Assembly (NCBI GenBank): GCA_024213275.1
Contig: JANAVG010000004.1
Coordinates: forward strand, 189,759-253,758
Source: Rossellomorea sp. BNER
GTDB lineage: Bacteria > Bacillota > Bacilli > Bacillales > Bacillaceae_B
Direction of reading: 5' to 3'
DNA: 64,000 nt
Shown here: piece by piece, positions 17,412 through 26,118 of the stretch
Layout of the letters: each line of letters opens with the position of its first letter
Numbering within the stretch: position 1 is the stretch's first letter
The notes under the pieces: model-generated
What the model saw: the letters and a program-made list of their open reading frames with translations, nothing else
What the model was told of the DNA's origin: nothing
Database searches by the model: none
Made by a program: the position numbers and the translations under genes

Positions 17412-18050
17412 TTACCTTACGATAAACCAATAAACACACAATATCCCTAAGTCACCTAACATATGACTGATGATCGTTCCGTAGATGGAGCCTGTTTTTT
17501 CTCGGAGGTATCCCCATAATATCCCGGCTGCAAATACTGGAAGTACAGCCATGACATTTAACGGCCACTGAAACATTGGTATGACAGAAAGGAAATGATA
17601 GAGAGTATAGAAGAAGGAGGTGATCCAAATCGCATGGATCGTTTTCATTTCTGTTTTTAATTTTTGATGCATAAACCCTCTCCAATAGACTTCTTCAAGT
17701 ATTGGATTAATGACGAGCAGAACAAAGGTTAATCCAATAATCCCTTTACCCGAGAATCCCCATTGCTCTAGTAAAGCTTGAAGATGCTCAAGGTCGATAA
17801 AATACTGATGTAACCAAATTAAGCCCCCAAAAATAAACAAGAAAAAAAGGAATCCACTAGATAACCCGAACCCAATCGACTTTTGTGAATTTTTTCGCGT
17901 TAATCCGATTGAATCTACTTCTTTTTTGAGCAATGGAACAGCTAGCAACCATCCATAAAATAATAGAAATGTAATAATGACGTTCCCCAAGACCTGTAAA
18001 CCTAGTAAGATCATGAAGGTTGGACCCATTAAATAGAGGAAATATTTCAT
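17412..18050 (-). CDS. CPBP family intramembrane glutamic protease
   Basis: A 212-residue membrane protein of the CPBP/CAAX (ABI) family. The active-site motif EExxxR is seen as EEVYWRGF near residue 120, the second motif as FFYTLYHF, and the third as HMLGDL near the C-terminus. ATG 18050 lies 5 bases after GGAGG; the ATG at 18089 has no such site. Members process membrane proteins or confer bacteriocin self-immunity; none of these roles can be picked from context. It sits behind the sigma-54 regulator gene, 55 bases apart. Confidence 0.88.
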   Translation of the reverse strand: MKYFLYLMGPTFMILLGLQVLGNVIITFLLFYGWLLAVPLLKKEVDSIGLTRKNSQKSIGFGLSSGFLFFLFIFGGLIWLHQYFIDLEHLQALLEQWGFSGKGIIGLTFVLLVINPILEEVYWRGFMHQKLKTEMKTIHAIWITSFFYTLYHFLSVIPMFQWPLNVMAVLPVFAAGILWGYLREKTGSIYGTIISHMLGDLGILCVYWFIVR

Positions 18051-18105
18051 AGCTGCCTCCGTTCGATCTTTTTTTAAAGTTCTGTTCATAATGATGGAAA
18101 AGATA

Positions 18106-19533
18106 TCATAGTTTATATCGCTTTTTCTTTCTGGCTAGAGTAGTTAAATCAATCCCTAAGATATCTGCACAACGCTTCATAGGTCTGTATTTTTCTAAAT
18201 TATGGGCTAGAACCCTTTTTTCATAATCGTTAATAAGATCTTTTAAAGTCTTTTCAGTAGTGATGGGAGTAAAATCGTCTTCTTGAATATCTAGTCCTTC
18301 CGTTTCCGTATTGCGCATTTTTGTTGGTACCAAGGTGTGGTCAATGATATCTTCATCAGAAATAATCATTAGCCGTTCTACTAAGTTTTTTAATTCGCGG
18401 ATATTTCCCGGCCAATGATAGGAAAGTAATGGGTCTATGGCAGAAGGAGAGAAGGACCTTTTCATATTATGTTTTTCATTGAACAGGTCAAGAAAATGGA
18501 CTAACAGTACGAATACATCTTCTGGCCTTTCTCGAAGTGGGGGAATGTTGATTGATAATACATTTAACCTGAAATAGAGATCTTCTCGAAATTGTTTTTC
18601 TTTGATCATTTTTTCTAAATTTGCATTTGTCGCTGCTATGATTCGGACATCTATTGGTATCTGTTTAGTGCCGCCGACTCTCTGAATCTTCATATCTTGT
18701 AATACTCCTAGTAGTTTCACCTGAAGGGAAAGAGGCATTTCTCCCACTTCATCTAAAAAAATCGTTCCATTATGGGCGACCTCAAATAATCCCACTTTTC
18801 CTTGGCGTCCCGCTCCAGTAAATGAGCCGGCTTCATACCCAAATAACTCCGACTCTAGTAAATGCTCAGGAATCGCGCCACAATTGATTTTGACAACCGG
18901 GCCTTTATCCTTTCGATCGCTAATGAAATGAATATAGTTAGCCAAAACATCTTTCCCAACCCCTGATTCCCCTGTAATTAAAATCGGAGTATCTACTACA
19001 GAGAACTTGTGGGCAAGAGAAACGATTTTCTCCATTGAGGAACTACGATAGATGATTTGATTACCATCAACACTTTTTAGCTGCACCTCTTGTAAAGTCT
19101 TTCTGTAGCCCTTGGTAAGGGCAAATGTCTCATCCAACTGTTGTTTTAGTTTATTAAGTTCTGTCAGATCTCTGACATTTCCAATCGTATAAATCAGCTG
19201 GCCATCATTATCAAAAACGGGGGTTGCGGAAATTAAAGCTTCTATCCCTGTTGGGTACGTAACGGCCATCGTAACAGTCTCTCTCCTTGCGATCGATTCT
19301 GCTGACGCGGAATTTTCTAGCCCGCCATTTTCGATAAGCTCATGGACCGTATAATGATCTAATTGTGCAGGAAGTAACCCCGACATTCTTAAAAACGATT
19401 CATTGTACCAAATGGTTCTGCCGTCCGGATCTGTAATGGTGATTCCGTCATAGGAACTGCCTATGAGCTTACGTATTAATAATTCTGAATCGTTGGTTCC
19501 CTGAAACAGTTTGATTTGATCAGATCTTTCCAT
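18106..19533 (-). CDS. Sigma-54 dependent transcriptional activator with PAS sensor
   Basis: A 475-residue enhancer-binding protein. A PAS domain covers about residues 20-130 (GITITDPDGRTIWYNESFLRMSG start), then a coiled linker, the AAA+ domain about 155-395 (Walker A GESGVGKDV near 190; sigma-54 contact loop as GSFTGA near 235; Walker B as GTIFLDEVGEM), and a Fis-type helix-turn-helix at the end (MKRCADILGIDLTTLARKKK). It is divergent from a catabolic cluster that has two -24/-12 promoters, which it almost surely activates. PAS may sense the substrate or a CoA intermediate. Confidence 0.94.
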   Translation of the reverse strand: MERSDQIKLFQGTNDSELLIRKLIGSSYDGITITDPDGRTIWYNESFLRMSGLLPAQLDHYTVHELIENGGLENSASAESIARRETVTMAVTYPTGIEALISATPVFDNDGQLIYTIGNVRDLTELNKLKQQLDETFALTKGYRKTLQEVQLKSVDGNQIIYRSSSMEKIVSLAHKFSVVDTPILITGESGVGKDVLANYIHFISDRKDKGPVVKINCGAIPEHLLESELFGYEAGSFTGAGRQGKVGLFEVAHNGTIFLDEVGEMPLSLQVKLLGVLQDMKIQRVGGTKQIPIDVRIIAATNANLEKMIKEKQFREDLYFRLNVLSINIPPLRERPEDVFVLLVHFLDLFNEKHNMKRSFSPSAIDPLLSYHWPGNIRELKNLVERLMIISDEDIIDHTLVPTKMRNTETEGLDIQEDDFTPITTEKTLKDLINDYEKRVLAHNLEKYRPMKRCADILGIDLTTLARKKKRYKL

Positions 19534-19556
19534 TATTTATCGTCTCCTATCTAATA

Positions 19557-19598
19557 GGGCAAAAATGCTATTTATATGGCGATTTTACCATAGCGATT
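19557..19598. promoter_or_regulatory. Upstream activating sequence 1 (inverted pair of sites)
   Basis: GGGCAAAAATGCTAT (19557-19571) and GGCGATTTTACCATAGCGAT (19579-19598) look like two copies of one site in opposite orientation. The second matches 15 of 20 bases of the site at 20506. It lies about 80 bases upstream of the first -24 box, a normal enhancer distance for sigma-54 activators. Confidence 0.65.
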
Positions 19599-19675
19599 GT
19601 GCAAATATAAGTGCTTGATTCTGAATTTTTTAATTATTCTTTCTATAAAACAGGATACATAGCAGCTTTTAATCA

Positions 19676-19693
19676 TTGGCATGAAACTTGCAA
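19676..19693 (+). promoter_or_regulatory. Sigma-54 (-24/-12) promoter 1
   Basis: TTGGCATGAAACTTGCAA has GG at 19678-19679 and GC at 19690-19691, 10 bases between them, as required for sigma-54 (SigL). It drives the first SDR gene. Confidence 0.85.
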
Positions 19694-19731
19694 TCTATAT
19701 AGTAATGCTTGTGTAAAAAGGAGTGGTCTAT

Positions 19732-20481
19732 TTGAAAAATAGAGTGGCGATTGTAACTGGGGCAGGATCGGAAAGAGGAATTGGAAAGGCAATAGCCTGT
19801 AAATTGGCGAAAAAAGGTGCAGCAGTAATAATAGCTGATCTTAATGAAAAAGGAGCAAATATAGTAGCCGAAGAATTAAAAGAAAAAGGTTATAAAGCGG
19901 TTGGAAAAGAAGTCGATGTGACATCTCGAAAAAGCATAGATCATCTGGTGGAAGCAGTGAGACATGACTTTGGGAAGATAGATATTCTCATTAATAATGC
20001 AGGAATTGCAAGGCCGACAAAAATATTAGAGATATCTGAAGAGGAATGGGATTTACTATTTGCTATTAATATGAGAGGGGTTTTTCACTGTACACAAGCT
20101 GTTCTCCCATCCATGATTGAGCAGGGATTTGGAAGAATCGTAAACATTTCTTCGATTGCAGGAAAACAAGGTGGTGGAGTATTTGGAACCTCCCACTATG
20201 CGGCGACTAAAGCAGGAGTATTAGGCTTTTCAAAAGCGGCAGCAAGAGAAGTGGCTGAGTATGGGATAACGGTTAATTCTGTAGCACCTGGACTTATTGA
20301 TACAGATATTACTGTTGGAATGGCTCCAGAGCTGCGCGAAGAAAAAACTAAGCTTATCCCATTAAAAAGATCTGGATTTCCACAAGAAGTAGCGGCAACT
20401 GTTGCTTTTCTAGCATCGAATGAAGCGGGTTATATAACTGGTGAGGAAATTGATGTTAACGGTGGGTTGCTTATGGATTAA
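19732..20481 (+). CDS. SDR family oxidoreductase 1
   Basis: A 249-residue short-chain dehydrogenase. The cofactor loop GAGSERGIG is near residue 11, the NNAG motif near 86, the catalytic Ser in SSIAG near 143 and YAATK near 156. An aspartate in the ADLN position after the second strand suggests NAD preference. TTG 19732 lies 8 bases after AAGGAG; the upstream GTG at 19723 overlaps that site. It probably oxidises a hydroxyl of a CoA-bound or free intermediate in this catabolic cluster; the substrate is unknown. It has its own sigma-54 promoter. Confidence 0.9.
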   Translation: MKNRVAIVTGAGSERGIGKAIACKLAKKGAAVIIADLNEKGANIVAEELKEKGYKAVGKEVDVTSRKSIDHLVEAVRHDFGKIDILINNAGIARPTKILEISEEEWDLLFAINMRGVFHCTQAVLPSMIEQGFGRIVNISSIAGKQGGGVFGTSHYAATKAGVLGFSKAAAREVAEYGITVNSVAPGLIDTDITVGMAPELREEKTKLIPLKRSGFPQEVAATVAFLASNEAGYITGEEIDVNGGLLMD

Positions 20482-20505
20482 CCTAGAAGCCATTTTATTC
20501 ACAAT

Positions 20506-20525
20506 AGCATTTTTACCATAGCAAC
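20506..20525. promoter_or_regulatory. Upstream activating sequence 2
   Basis: AGCATTTTTACCATAGCAAC shares 15 of 20 bases with the site at 19579-19598 (ACCATAGC core). It lies about 145 bases upstream of the second -24 box. Confidence 0.6.
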
Positions 20526-20668
20526 TTTACAGTATTCTTGCATTTATGCCGTACATTTAATCAAAAAAGCAATCCAACCCTTTATTAAATAATTGCTAGT
20601 GAATTATCAAACCGTTTCTCCGGATAGTTTTTCAATTCTAAGTATATATCATTTGTATCACTTTATGA

Positions 20669-20686
20669 TTGGCACAGAAATTGCAT
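20669..20686 (+). promoter_or_regulatory. Sigma-54 (-24/-12) promoter 2
   Basis: TTGGCACAGAAATTGCAT matches the sigma-54 consensus TGGCAC-N5-TTGCA exactly (GG 20671-20672, GC 20683-20684, 10 bases between). It drives the second SDR gene and the genes behind it. Confidence 0.9.
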
Positions 20687-20749
20687 TGTAAATGATAAGG
20701 TATAAAAAACTAAAAATTTCGTTAATTTTAAAAGGATAGGTGAATTTTT

Positions 20750-21535
20750 ATGGTAGGATTGAATGAAAATTATAATTTGACAGGCCAGGTTGCGGTTGTA
20801 ACTGGGGCAGCACGTGGGATTGGAGCAACATGTGCATATGCACTTGCACGAAATGGAGCAAATGTGGTGATTGTTGATTTATTACCAGCTGATGAAATAA
20901 TAAATCAAATTAAAGAAGATTTTCCACATTGTGAAACAGAATCTTATCAAATCGATATTCGAAAGCGAGAAGAGGTTCAGCAGGTTATGAATGGAAGCGT
21001 TAAAAGGTGGGGGAGAATTGATATTGTTGTCAATAATGCCGGTACATGTGGGCGTATAGGGTTAGAGAGTATGACAGATGAAGCTTGGTCCCGAGATTTA
21101 GATACTAATTTAGGCGGGACATTTTTGTTCACTCAGCTTGCCATCCATCCTCATATGATTAATCAAGGCTATGGAAAAGTGGTAAACGTTAGTTCCATTT
21201 CAGGGATTATGGGTGGTCCTACTTCCAATCATGATGGACTTGACTCAGGTCGTTCTGGCCCAGCCTATGCCGCTTCAAAAGGTGCTGTAATCGCTTTTAG
21301 CAAATGGGTCGCGAAAGAAGTAGGAAAACACGGAATTACCTGTAATAGCGTGGCTCCTGGAGCAGTAGAGTCTGAGATGACGAAGAGTTTGAATTATCCA
21401 TTAGACAATCAACCTATTAAACGAATGGGAACAGCTGAGGATATTGCAGAAGCGGTCGTTTATCTTGCTTCTCCTGCCTCAAATTATGTGACGGGTCAAG
21501 TCATTAAGGTTTGTGGAGGATTGGCAATTGGATAA
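20750..21535 (+). CDS. SDR family oxidoreductase 2
   Basis: A 261-residue short-chain dehydrogenase, about 35 percent like its neighbour by eye. GAARGIG is at 19-25, NNAG near 93, catalytic Ser in SSISG and Tyr/Lys in YAASK near 172. An insertion around residues 155-168 (GGPTSNHDGLDSGRSG) precedes the catalytic tyrosine and may shape the substrate pocket. It leads the second transcription unit of the cluster, 82 bases downstream of the -24 box. Likely NAD-dependent oxidation of a hydroxyl; substrate unknown. Confidence 0.9.
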   Translation: MVGLNENYNLTGQVAVVTGAARGIGATCAYALARNGANVVIVDLLPADEIINQIKEDFPHCETESYQIDIRKREEVQQVMNGSVKRWGRIDIVVNNAGTCGRIGLESMTDEAWSRDLDTNLGGTFLFTQLAIHPHMINQGYGKVVNVSSISGIMGGPTSNHDGLDSGRSGPAYAASKGAVIAFSKWVAKEVGKHGITCNSVAPGAVESEMTKSLNYPLDNQPIKRMGTAEDIAEAVVYLASPASNYVTGQVIKVCGGLAIG

Positions 21536-21551
21536 ACAAGGAGGCCTAACA

Positions 21552-22076
21552 GTGATGGTAGAAAAAACTAATAACCACTCTGTTTATGATGAAGAGAATG
21601 GAATGATCTTCGGGTCACTAACGAAAGGATCTGACATAATGGAGGGCATCATCCAGGAGTATGAGAAATACGACGTTCAATCTGGTGTTGTAACATGCAT
21701 AGGGTCTTTATCTCAAGCTGCCTATGTGTACCTTCAAAATGACGAAGTTGGAAAGCTCTCATATAGTGATTTATTCATTGAAGAGGGGCCGATTGAGCTA
21801 GTAAAAGGATCTGGATTTTTATGTAGAAATGAGGACGGACAGACTGATTTCCATTTACACGCAATATTTGGCGATCAGCATGGGAAAATTTTTGGCGGAC
21901 ATATTTTTCCTGGCCATAACCCTACTCTCATTACAGTAGAATTCTCTATTCAAGTGGGAAAAGGCATTGAAGCCGTTCGTACATTTAAACCGCAGCTAGG
22001 TTTTCAAACCATTACTTTTCAAAAAGGAGAGTCAGAGCTTGGAGACATTAGGAAACGTTTATCTGAAAACATTTAA
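21552..22076 (+). CDS. PCC/PPC (DUF296) domain protein
   Basis: A 174-residue protein made almost wholly of a PCC (DUF296) domain. The family core is seen as GVVTCIGSLSQAAY, DFHLHAIFGD and GKIFGGHIFPG; the latter two supply conserved Asp/His positions. In plants this domain accompanies AT-hooks, in bacteria it stands alone and its role is unsettled. GTG 21552 lies 7 bases after AAGGAGG; ATG 21555 is equally possible. It is embedded between an SDR and an acyl-CoA ligase, with its end overlapping the ligase by 38 bases, so a metabolic or regulatory role in this pathway is likely. Confidence 0.82.
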   Translation: MMVEKTNNHSVYDEENGMIFGSLTKGSDIMEGIIQEYEKYDVQSGVVTCIGSLSQAAYVYLQNDEVGKLSYSDLFIEEGPIELVKGSGFLCRNEDGQTDFHLHAIFGDQHGKIFGGHIFPGHNPTLITVEFSIQVGKGIEAVRTFKPQLGFQTITFQKGESELGDIRKRLSENI

Positions 22077-23520
22077 TAAGAAATCGAATAAACAAGCATT
22101 ATGGGATGGAACAACTGCCTATACATTTTCTCAGTTAAAAGAACGATCATTACGGTTGGCAAATGCATTGATTTCACGTGGTTTAAACAAAGGGGATCGT
22201 GTCGCCATTCTGATGTCGAACCGCTTGGAGCATATTGAGTTGGATGTAGCGATAGCACTGACAGGACTTATAAAAGTCCCGTTGAATTATCGACTTCATC
22301 CTAGAGAACATAAGTATGCTTTGAAAGATTCAGGAGCAAGTCTCTTAATTGGAGAAAGACATTTAATAGAACCGATTGATTGTCAGATTCCAGTTGTAGT
22401 TGTTGAAAGTGAATATGAATCGTGGATATCAAACTTTCCGAATATTCGACCAAATGCAGACGTTCATGAAGATGATGTATATGCCATTATGTATACTTCA
22501 GGAACTACAGGAAGACCTAAAGGAGCGATGTTGACGCATCGAAATTTCATGTCAAGCTCACTTGCTTTAATCACATCCTGTGATCTGACACAAGAGGATG
22601 TGATTGGACACACAGCACCGCTTACACATGGCTCTAATTTTCTTGCTCATTGCGCGTTGTTTTTAGGCATTAAACAAGTCATTTTCAATAAATTCGATCC
22701 TGAGAATTTTCTTAAATCGATTGAAAAAGAACGAATTTCAACGCTGTTCCTCGTTCCTACCATGGTAAATCTAATGATTCACGAAGAAAGTTTAGCCACC
22801 CGTGACCTAAGCTCCTTAAAAACGATTAATATGGCAGGAGCACCAATGGCCGCCGAAAAAATAAAAATGGCACTAGATATTCTTGGATCTAAAATTGTTG
22901 AGACCTATGGACAAATAGAGGCGCCGATGACGATTACCGCAATGCCGAGACACGAGCTAGGAAAAAGACTAACCTCGGCAGGAGCACCAGGACCCTTTGT
23001 GGAGATGAGAATTGTAGATGAAACGGGAGCCGAAGTATTAGTTGGAGAAATCGGTGAAATTATCTGCCGGGGATCTTTAGTTATGACAGGCTATTGGAAT
23101 AATGAAGAGGCTACAGCTGAGGCTTTAAAGAATGGGTGGTTACATACTGGTGATCTAGGCTGGGTGGATGAAGACGGCTACCTTCATATCGTGGATCGGA
23201 AGAAAGATGTCATTATTAGTGGTGGAGCCAATACGTATCCACGTGAGGTAGAAGAGGTATTAAACCTTCATCCGGCAGTGAAAGAAACATGTGTATTTGG
23301 TATACCTGATGAAAAATGGGGAGAAGCCATCTGTGCCCATGTTGTTCTTCTGGAGGATCAACAAGTAACCGAGTTGGAATTGATTGAATTGTGTAAAGCA
23401 CATTTAGCCAGTTTTAAAAAGCCAAAGAACATTTATATAGTAGATAGTCTGCCTAAGAGCACTTATGGAAAAATCTTGCGAAAAGAAATTCGTGATTCAT
23501 ATAGGGGGAGTACAGTATGA
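22039..23520 (+). CDS. Class I acyl-CoA synthetase (AMP-forming)
   Basis: A 493-residue ANL-superfamily ligase. The AMP-binding loop YTSGTTGRPKG is near residues 151-161, the motif TGDLGWVDEDGYL near 370, the hinge DRKKDVIISGG near 385 and the catalytic lysine in TYGKILRKE near 480. It activates a carboxylic acid to its CoA thioester using ATP. TTG 22039 follows AAAAAGGAGAG by 8 bases and overlaps the preceding gene. It resembles FadD-like enzymes for medium or aromatic acids; the acid is unknown. Overlap with the thiolase gene is 4 bases. Confidence 0.93.
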   Translation: METLGNVYLKTFNKKSNKQALWDGTTAYTFSQLKERSLRLANALISRGLNKGDRVAILMSNRLEHIELDVAIALTGLIKVPLNYRLHPREHKYALKDSGASLLIGERHLIEPIDCQIPVVVVESEYESWISNFPNIRPNADVHEDDVYAIMYTSGTTGRPKGAMLTHRNFMSSSLALITSCDLTQEDVIGHTAPLTHGSNFLAHCALFLGIKQVIFNKFDPENFLKSIEKERISTLFLVPTMVNLMIHEESLATRDLSSLKTINMAGAPMAAEKIKMALDILGSKIVETYGQIEAPMTITAMPRHELGKRLTSAGAPGPFVEMRIVDETGAEVLVGEIGEIICRGSLVMTGYWNNEEATAEALKNGWLHTGDLGWVDEDGYLHIVDRKKDVIISGGANTYPREVEEVLNLHPAVKETCVFGIPDEKWGEAICAHVVLLEDQQVTELELIELCKAHLASFKKPKNIYIVDSLPKSTYGKILRKEIRDSYRGSTV

Positions 23521-24653
23521 GGAAGGCCTCTGTCACAGGAATTGGAATGACCAAATTTGGTAAACATGAAGCTTCGCTGAAATATCTTGCGCTTTCAGCA
23601 TGTCGAGAAGCGTTAAATGATGCAAGCAATCCAAAGGTAGACGCGATTTATGTAGGAAACTTTTTAGGCGGACAGCTGGCGGGTCAAGAAATTATTGGTT
23701 CAATCTTGGCAAAAGAATTGGGTCTCGGCCCTATTCCAGCAACCAAAACAGAAGGGGCATGCGCTTCCGGAGGTATCGCTTTTCGTCAGGCGTATCATAT
23801 GGTTGCTGCCGGAATTTACGACACGGTATTAGTCGTCGGTGTTGAAAAAATGACCCATGCCCCTACAAATCTTGTCACTCAAGCGATCAACTCAGCCATG
23901 GATAATGATTCAAACGAAGGAATTTCAGGGCTTACTTTCCCAGGCTTTTTCGGTGTTGTTGCTAACCGATATATGCATGAACACGGTGCAAGAGAAGAGC
24001 ATCTGGCAATGGTCGCACTTAAAAATAGGGAATATGCGATGAAAAATCCGAAAGCACAGTTTAGAAAAGAAACCAGTATGGAAGAAATTTTGAATGCTCG
24101 CCCTATCACTGCACCTCTAGGATTATTCCACTGCTCTCCGATATCAGATGGAGCAGCGGCAGTCATTATTACAACTGGAGAGAAAGGGGTTAAAGTTCTT
24201 GCCTCTGGTCAAGCATCAGGGCCGCCGCTTATGCAGGATATTCCTGATTTATTAAAGATAGAAGCTATACAGGAATCAGCCCGCCAAGCGTATGAGCAAT
24301 CAGGTCTTGGACCGGATGATATAGATGTAGTAGAACTTCATGATTGCTTCGCCATGACGGAGATTTTAGCAATTGAAGACTTAGGTCTGTTTGAAAAAGG
24401 AATGGGATGGAGGGCATTAGAACAAGGTCTTACCAAGCATGGTGGAAAAGTTCCGGTTAATACTAGCGGTGGATTGCTGTCACGGGGGCATCCGATTGGG
24501 GCAACTGGCGTATCGCAAATTGTTCAGATCATCAGTCAGCTACGTGGACATGCTGTCAATCAAGTCGATAAGGCAAAAATTGGACTTGCGCAAAATTTAG
24601 GAGGGACAGGAGCCTTTTCGACTGTTCATATTTTTGAAGGGAGTGGAGTATAA
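23517..24653 (+). CDS. Thiolase, SCP-x type
   Basis: A 378-residue thiolase. The nucleophile is C82 in EGACASGG, followed by H275 in ELHDCFA and H325 in SRGHPIGATG; the second cysteine of classical thiolases (CxG near the C-terminus) is absent, as in SCP-x type enzymes. Such thiolases work with a small DUF35 partner, which is encoded 2 bases further on. It should cleave a 3-oxoacyl-CoA with CoA. Starts at ATG overlapping the ligase stop. Confidence 0.93.
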   Translation: MRKASVTGIGMTKFGKHEASLKYLALSACREALNDASNPKVDAIYVGNFLGGQLAGQEIIGSILAKELGLGPIPATKTEGACASGGIAFRQAYHMVAAGIYDTVLVVGVEKMTHAPTNLVTQAINSAMDNDSNEGISGLTFPGFFGVVANRYMHEHGAREEHLAMVALKNREYAMKNPKAQFRKETSMEEILNARPITAPLGLFHCSPISDGAAAVIITTGEKGVKVLASGQASGPPLMQDIPDLLKIEAIQESARQAYEQSGLGPDDIDVVELHDCFAMTEILAIEDLGLFEKGMGWRALEQGLTKHGGKVPVNTSGGLLSRGHPIGATGVSQIVQIISQLRGHAVNQVDKAKIGLAQNLGGTGAFSTVHIFEGSGV

Positions 24654-24655
24654 CC

Positions 24656-24967
24656 GTGGATATAACATTATTATCCTGCGAGAAGTGTCAGACCGCTTTT
24701 GTGCCACCAAAGTATGGGTGCCCTCATTGTCATAATGAAGAACTTGTTCAAAAGACCATGAGCGGAAAAGGAACGATTTACTCTTATACGACGATCTATA
24801 GTGCACCTGAAAAATTTGCTTCACAGGTACCCTATCATATTCTTTTAGTTGATCTTGAACATGGCCCTAGAATTACAGCTCGAATGGTCGATGGAGAACC
24901 TTCTATTGAACAAATGGTTGAATTGGAAAGGATAGAGGATTCTGTCTATTGGTTTTTTAAAAGATAA
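24656..24967 (+). CDS. DUF35 Zn-ribbon / OB-fold protein, thiolase partner
   Basis: A 103-residue protein. A rubredoxin-like zinc ribbon has cysteines C8, C11, C22 and C25 (SCEKC, GCPHC). A following OB-fold (about 35-100) has the usual GxGTIYSYTT strand. DUF35 proteins form complexes with SCP-x type thiolases, for example BbsA with BbsB in benzylsuccinate breakdown and ChsH2-type domains in steroid breakdown. GTG 24656 lies 7 bases after GGAG, right behind the thiolase stop, so 1:1 synthesis is likely. Confidence 0.9.
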   Translation: MDITLLSCEKCQTAFVPPKYGCPHCHNEELVQKTMSGKGTIYSYTTIYSAPEKFASQVPYHILLVDLEHGPRITARMVDGEPSIEQMVELERIEDSVYWFFKR

Positions 24968-25083
24968 GGATGAAATTACCCATGTCATAATAATGGATTC
25001 ATTTAGTCTTGGTTCCATCAGGAGTCCTGTATTCAAATATTCTGTAAAAGACGCACTGCTACCTTAGTAAGGAGGGAAATGGT

Positions 25084-26091
25084 ATGAGGAAATTATTCAT
25101 TTATTTTGTAAGCGTTATCCTAATCATTGTACTAGCTGGCTGCGGAAATGTGAGTAGCGGGGCATCAAATGAAAAAAAGGATTATAACTTGAAAATGTCG
25201 ATTACTGTGAGTGAGTCATCAACATGGTATAAAGCAGCAGCGCATTTTGCTAAAGAGGTGAAAGAAAAAACCGATGGACGGATAAAAGTGAAAGTATATG
25301 CAAATGAGCAGTTGTCTGCAGGTGCCCCTGCTAAAGGGGTTGAGATGTTATTAAAAGGATCCATTGATTTAAGTTATCATTCTCCGATTATATACTCTGT
25401 TTTTGATAAGCGCCTTGGTGTCGTCACTGCACCATTTTTGTTTAAAAACCTAAAAGAGGCTGATGAGAAGATGAATGGTGAAGGGGGCGAAGCACTAAAA
25501 GAAATACTCTTAGAAAATGGAATTGAACCATTAGGTTTTGGTGAAAGTGGTTTCAGGCAGGTAACAAATAATGTTAGGCCGATAAAGAGTCCTGAAGATA
25601 TTGAAAATATGAAAATCCGGATTCCAGGAATCGAAATGTATGTTGATTTATGGAGGGAATTGGGTGCTGATCCAACAACAATGGATTTCTCAGAAGTGTT
25701 CACAGCCTTACAACAAGGAACGATTGATGGACAGGAAAACCCAGTTGATGTCATAAGATCTGCAAAATTAGAGGAGGTTCAAAAATATATCAGTATGTGG
25801 AATTACTCCTATGATCCTCTGATTTTTGGAATGAACAAGGAAAAATTCGACAGCATGCATCCAGATGATCAAAAAATCATTAAAACGGCAGCAGAAAACG
25901 CAAACAAATATCAAATTAAATTAGCTAGAGAGAAAGAAAAGAAGCAAATTGAAGAATTGGAAGCAGCTGGTATGGAAATTTACTATCCGACTGATGCTGA
26001 AATCGAAGCTTTCAGGAAAGCATCGGAAAAAATCTATGAGAAATATGAATCGGTATGGGGTTCGGAACTACTAGAAGCCTTTCAAAAATAA
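25084..26091 (+). CDS. TRAP transporter substrate-binding lipoprotein (DctP type)
   Basis: A 335-residue DctP-family binding protein. A signal peptide ends in the lipobox VLAGC near residue 20. The carboxylate-binding arginine is expected in MKIRIPG near residue 180, and the family stretch FTALQQGTIDGQENP lies near 205-220. It is tethered outside the membrane and captures an organic acid for the DctQM membrane parts. It follows the DUF35 gene by 116 bases with no terminator seen, so it likely belongs to the same sigma-54 unit. The ligand is probably the substrate of the CoA ligase. Confidence 0.93.
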   Translation: MRKLFIYFVSVILIIVLAGCGNVSSGASNEKKDYNLKMSITVSESSTWYKAAAHFAKEVKEKTDGRIKVKVYANEQLSAGAPAKGVEMLLKGSIDLSYHSPIIYSVFDKRLGVVTAPFLFKNLKEADEKMNGEGGEALKEILLENGIEPLGFGESGFRQVTNNVRPIKSPEDIENMKIRIPGIEMYVDLWRELGADPTTMDFSEVFTALQQGTIDGQENPVDVIRSAKLEEVQKYISMWNYSYDPLIFGMNKEKFDSMHPDDQKIIKTAAENANKYQIKLAREKEKKQIEELEAAGMEIYYPTDAEIEAFRKASEKIYEKYESVWGSELLEAFQK

Positions 26092-26118
26092 AATCGATAA
26101 TAGTGGAGATGATTAGTT

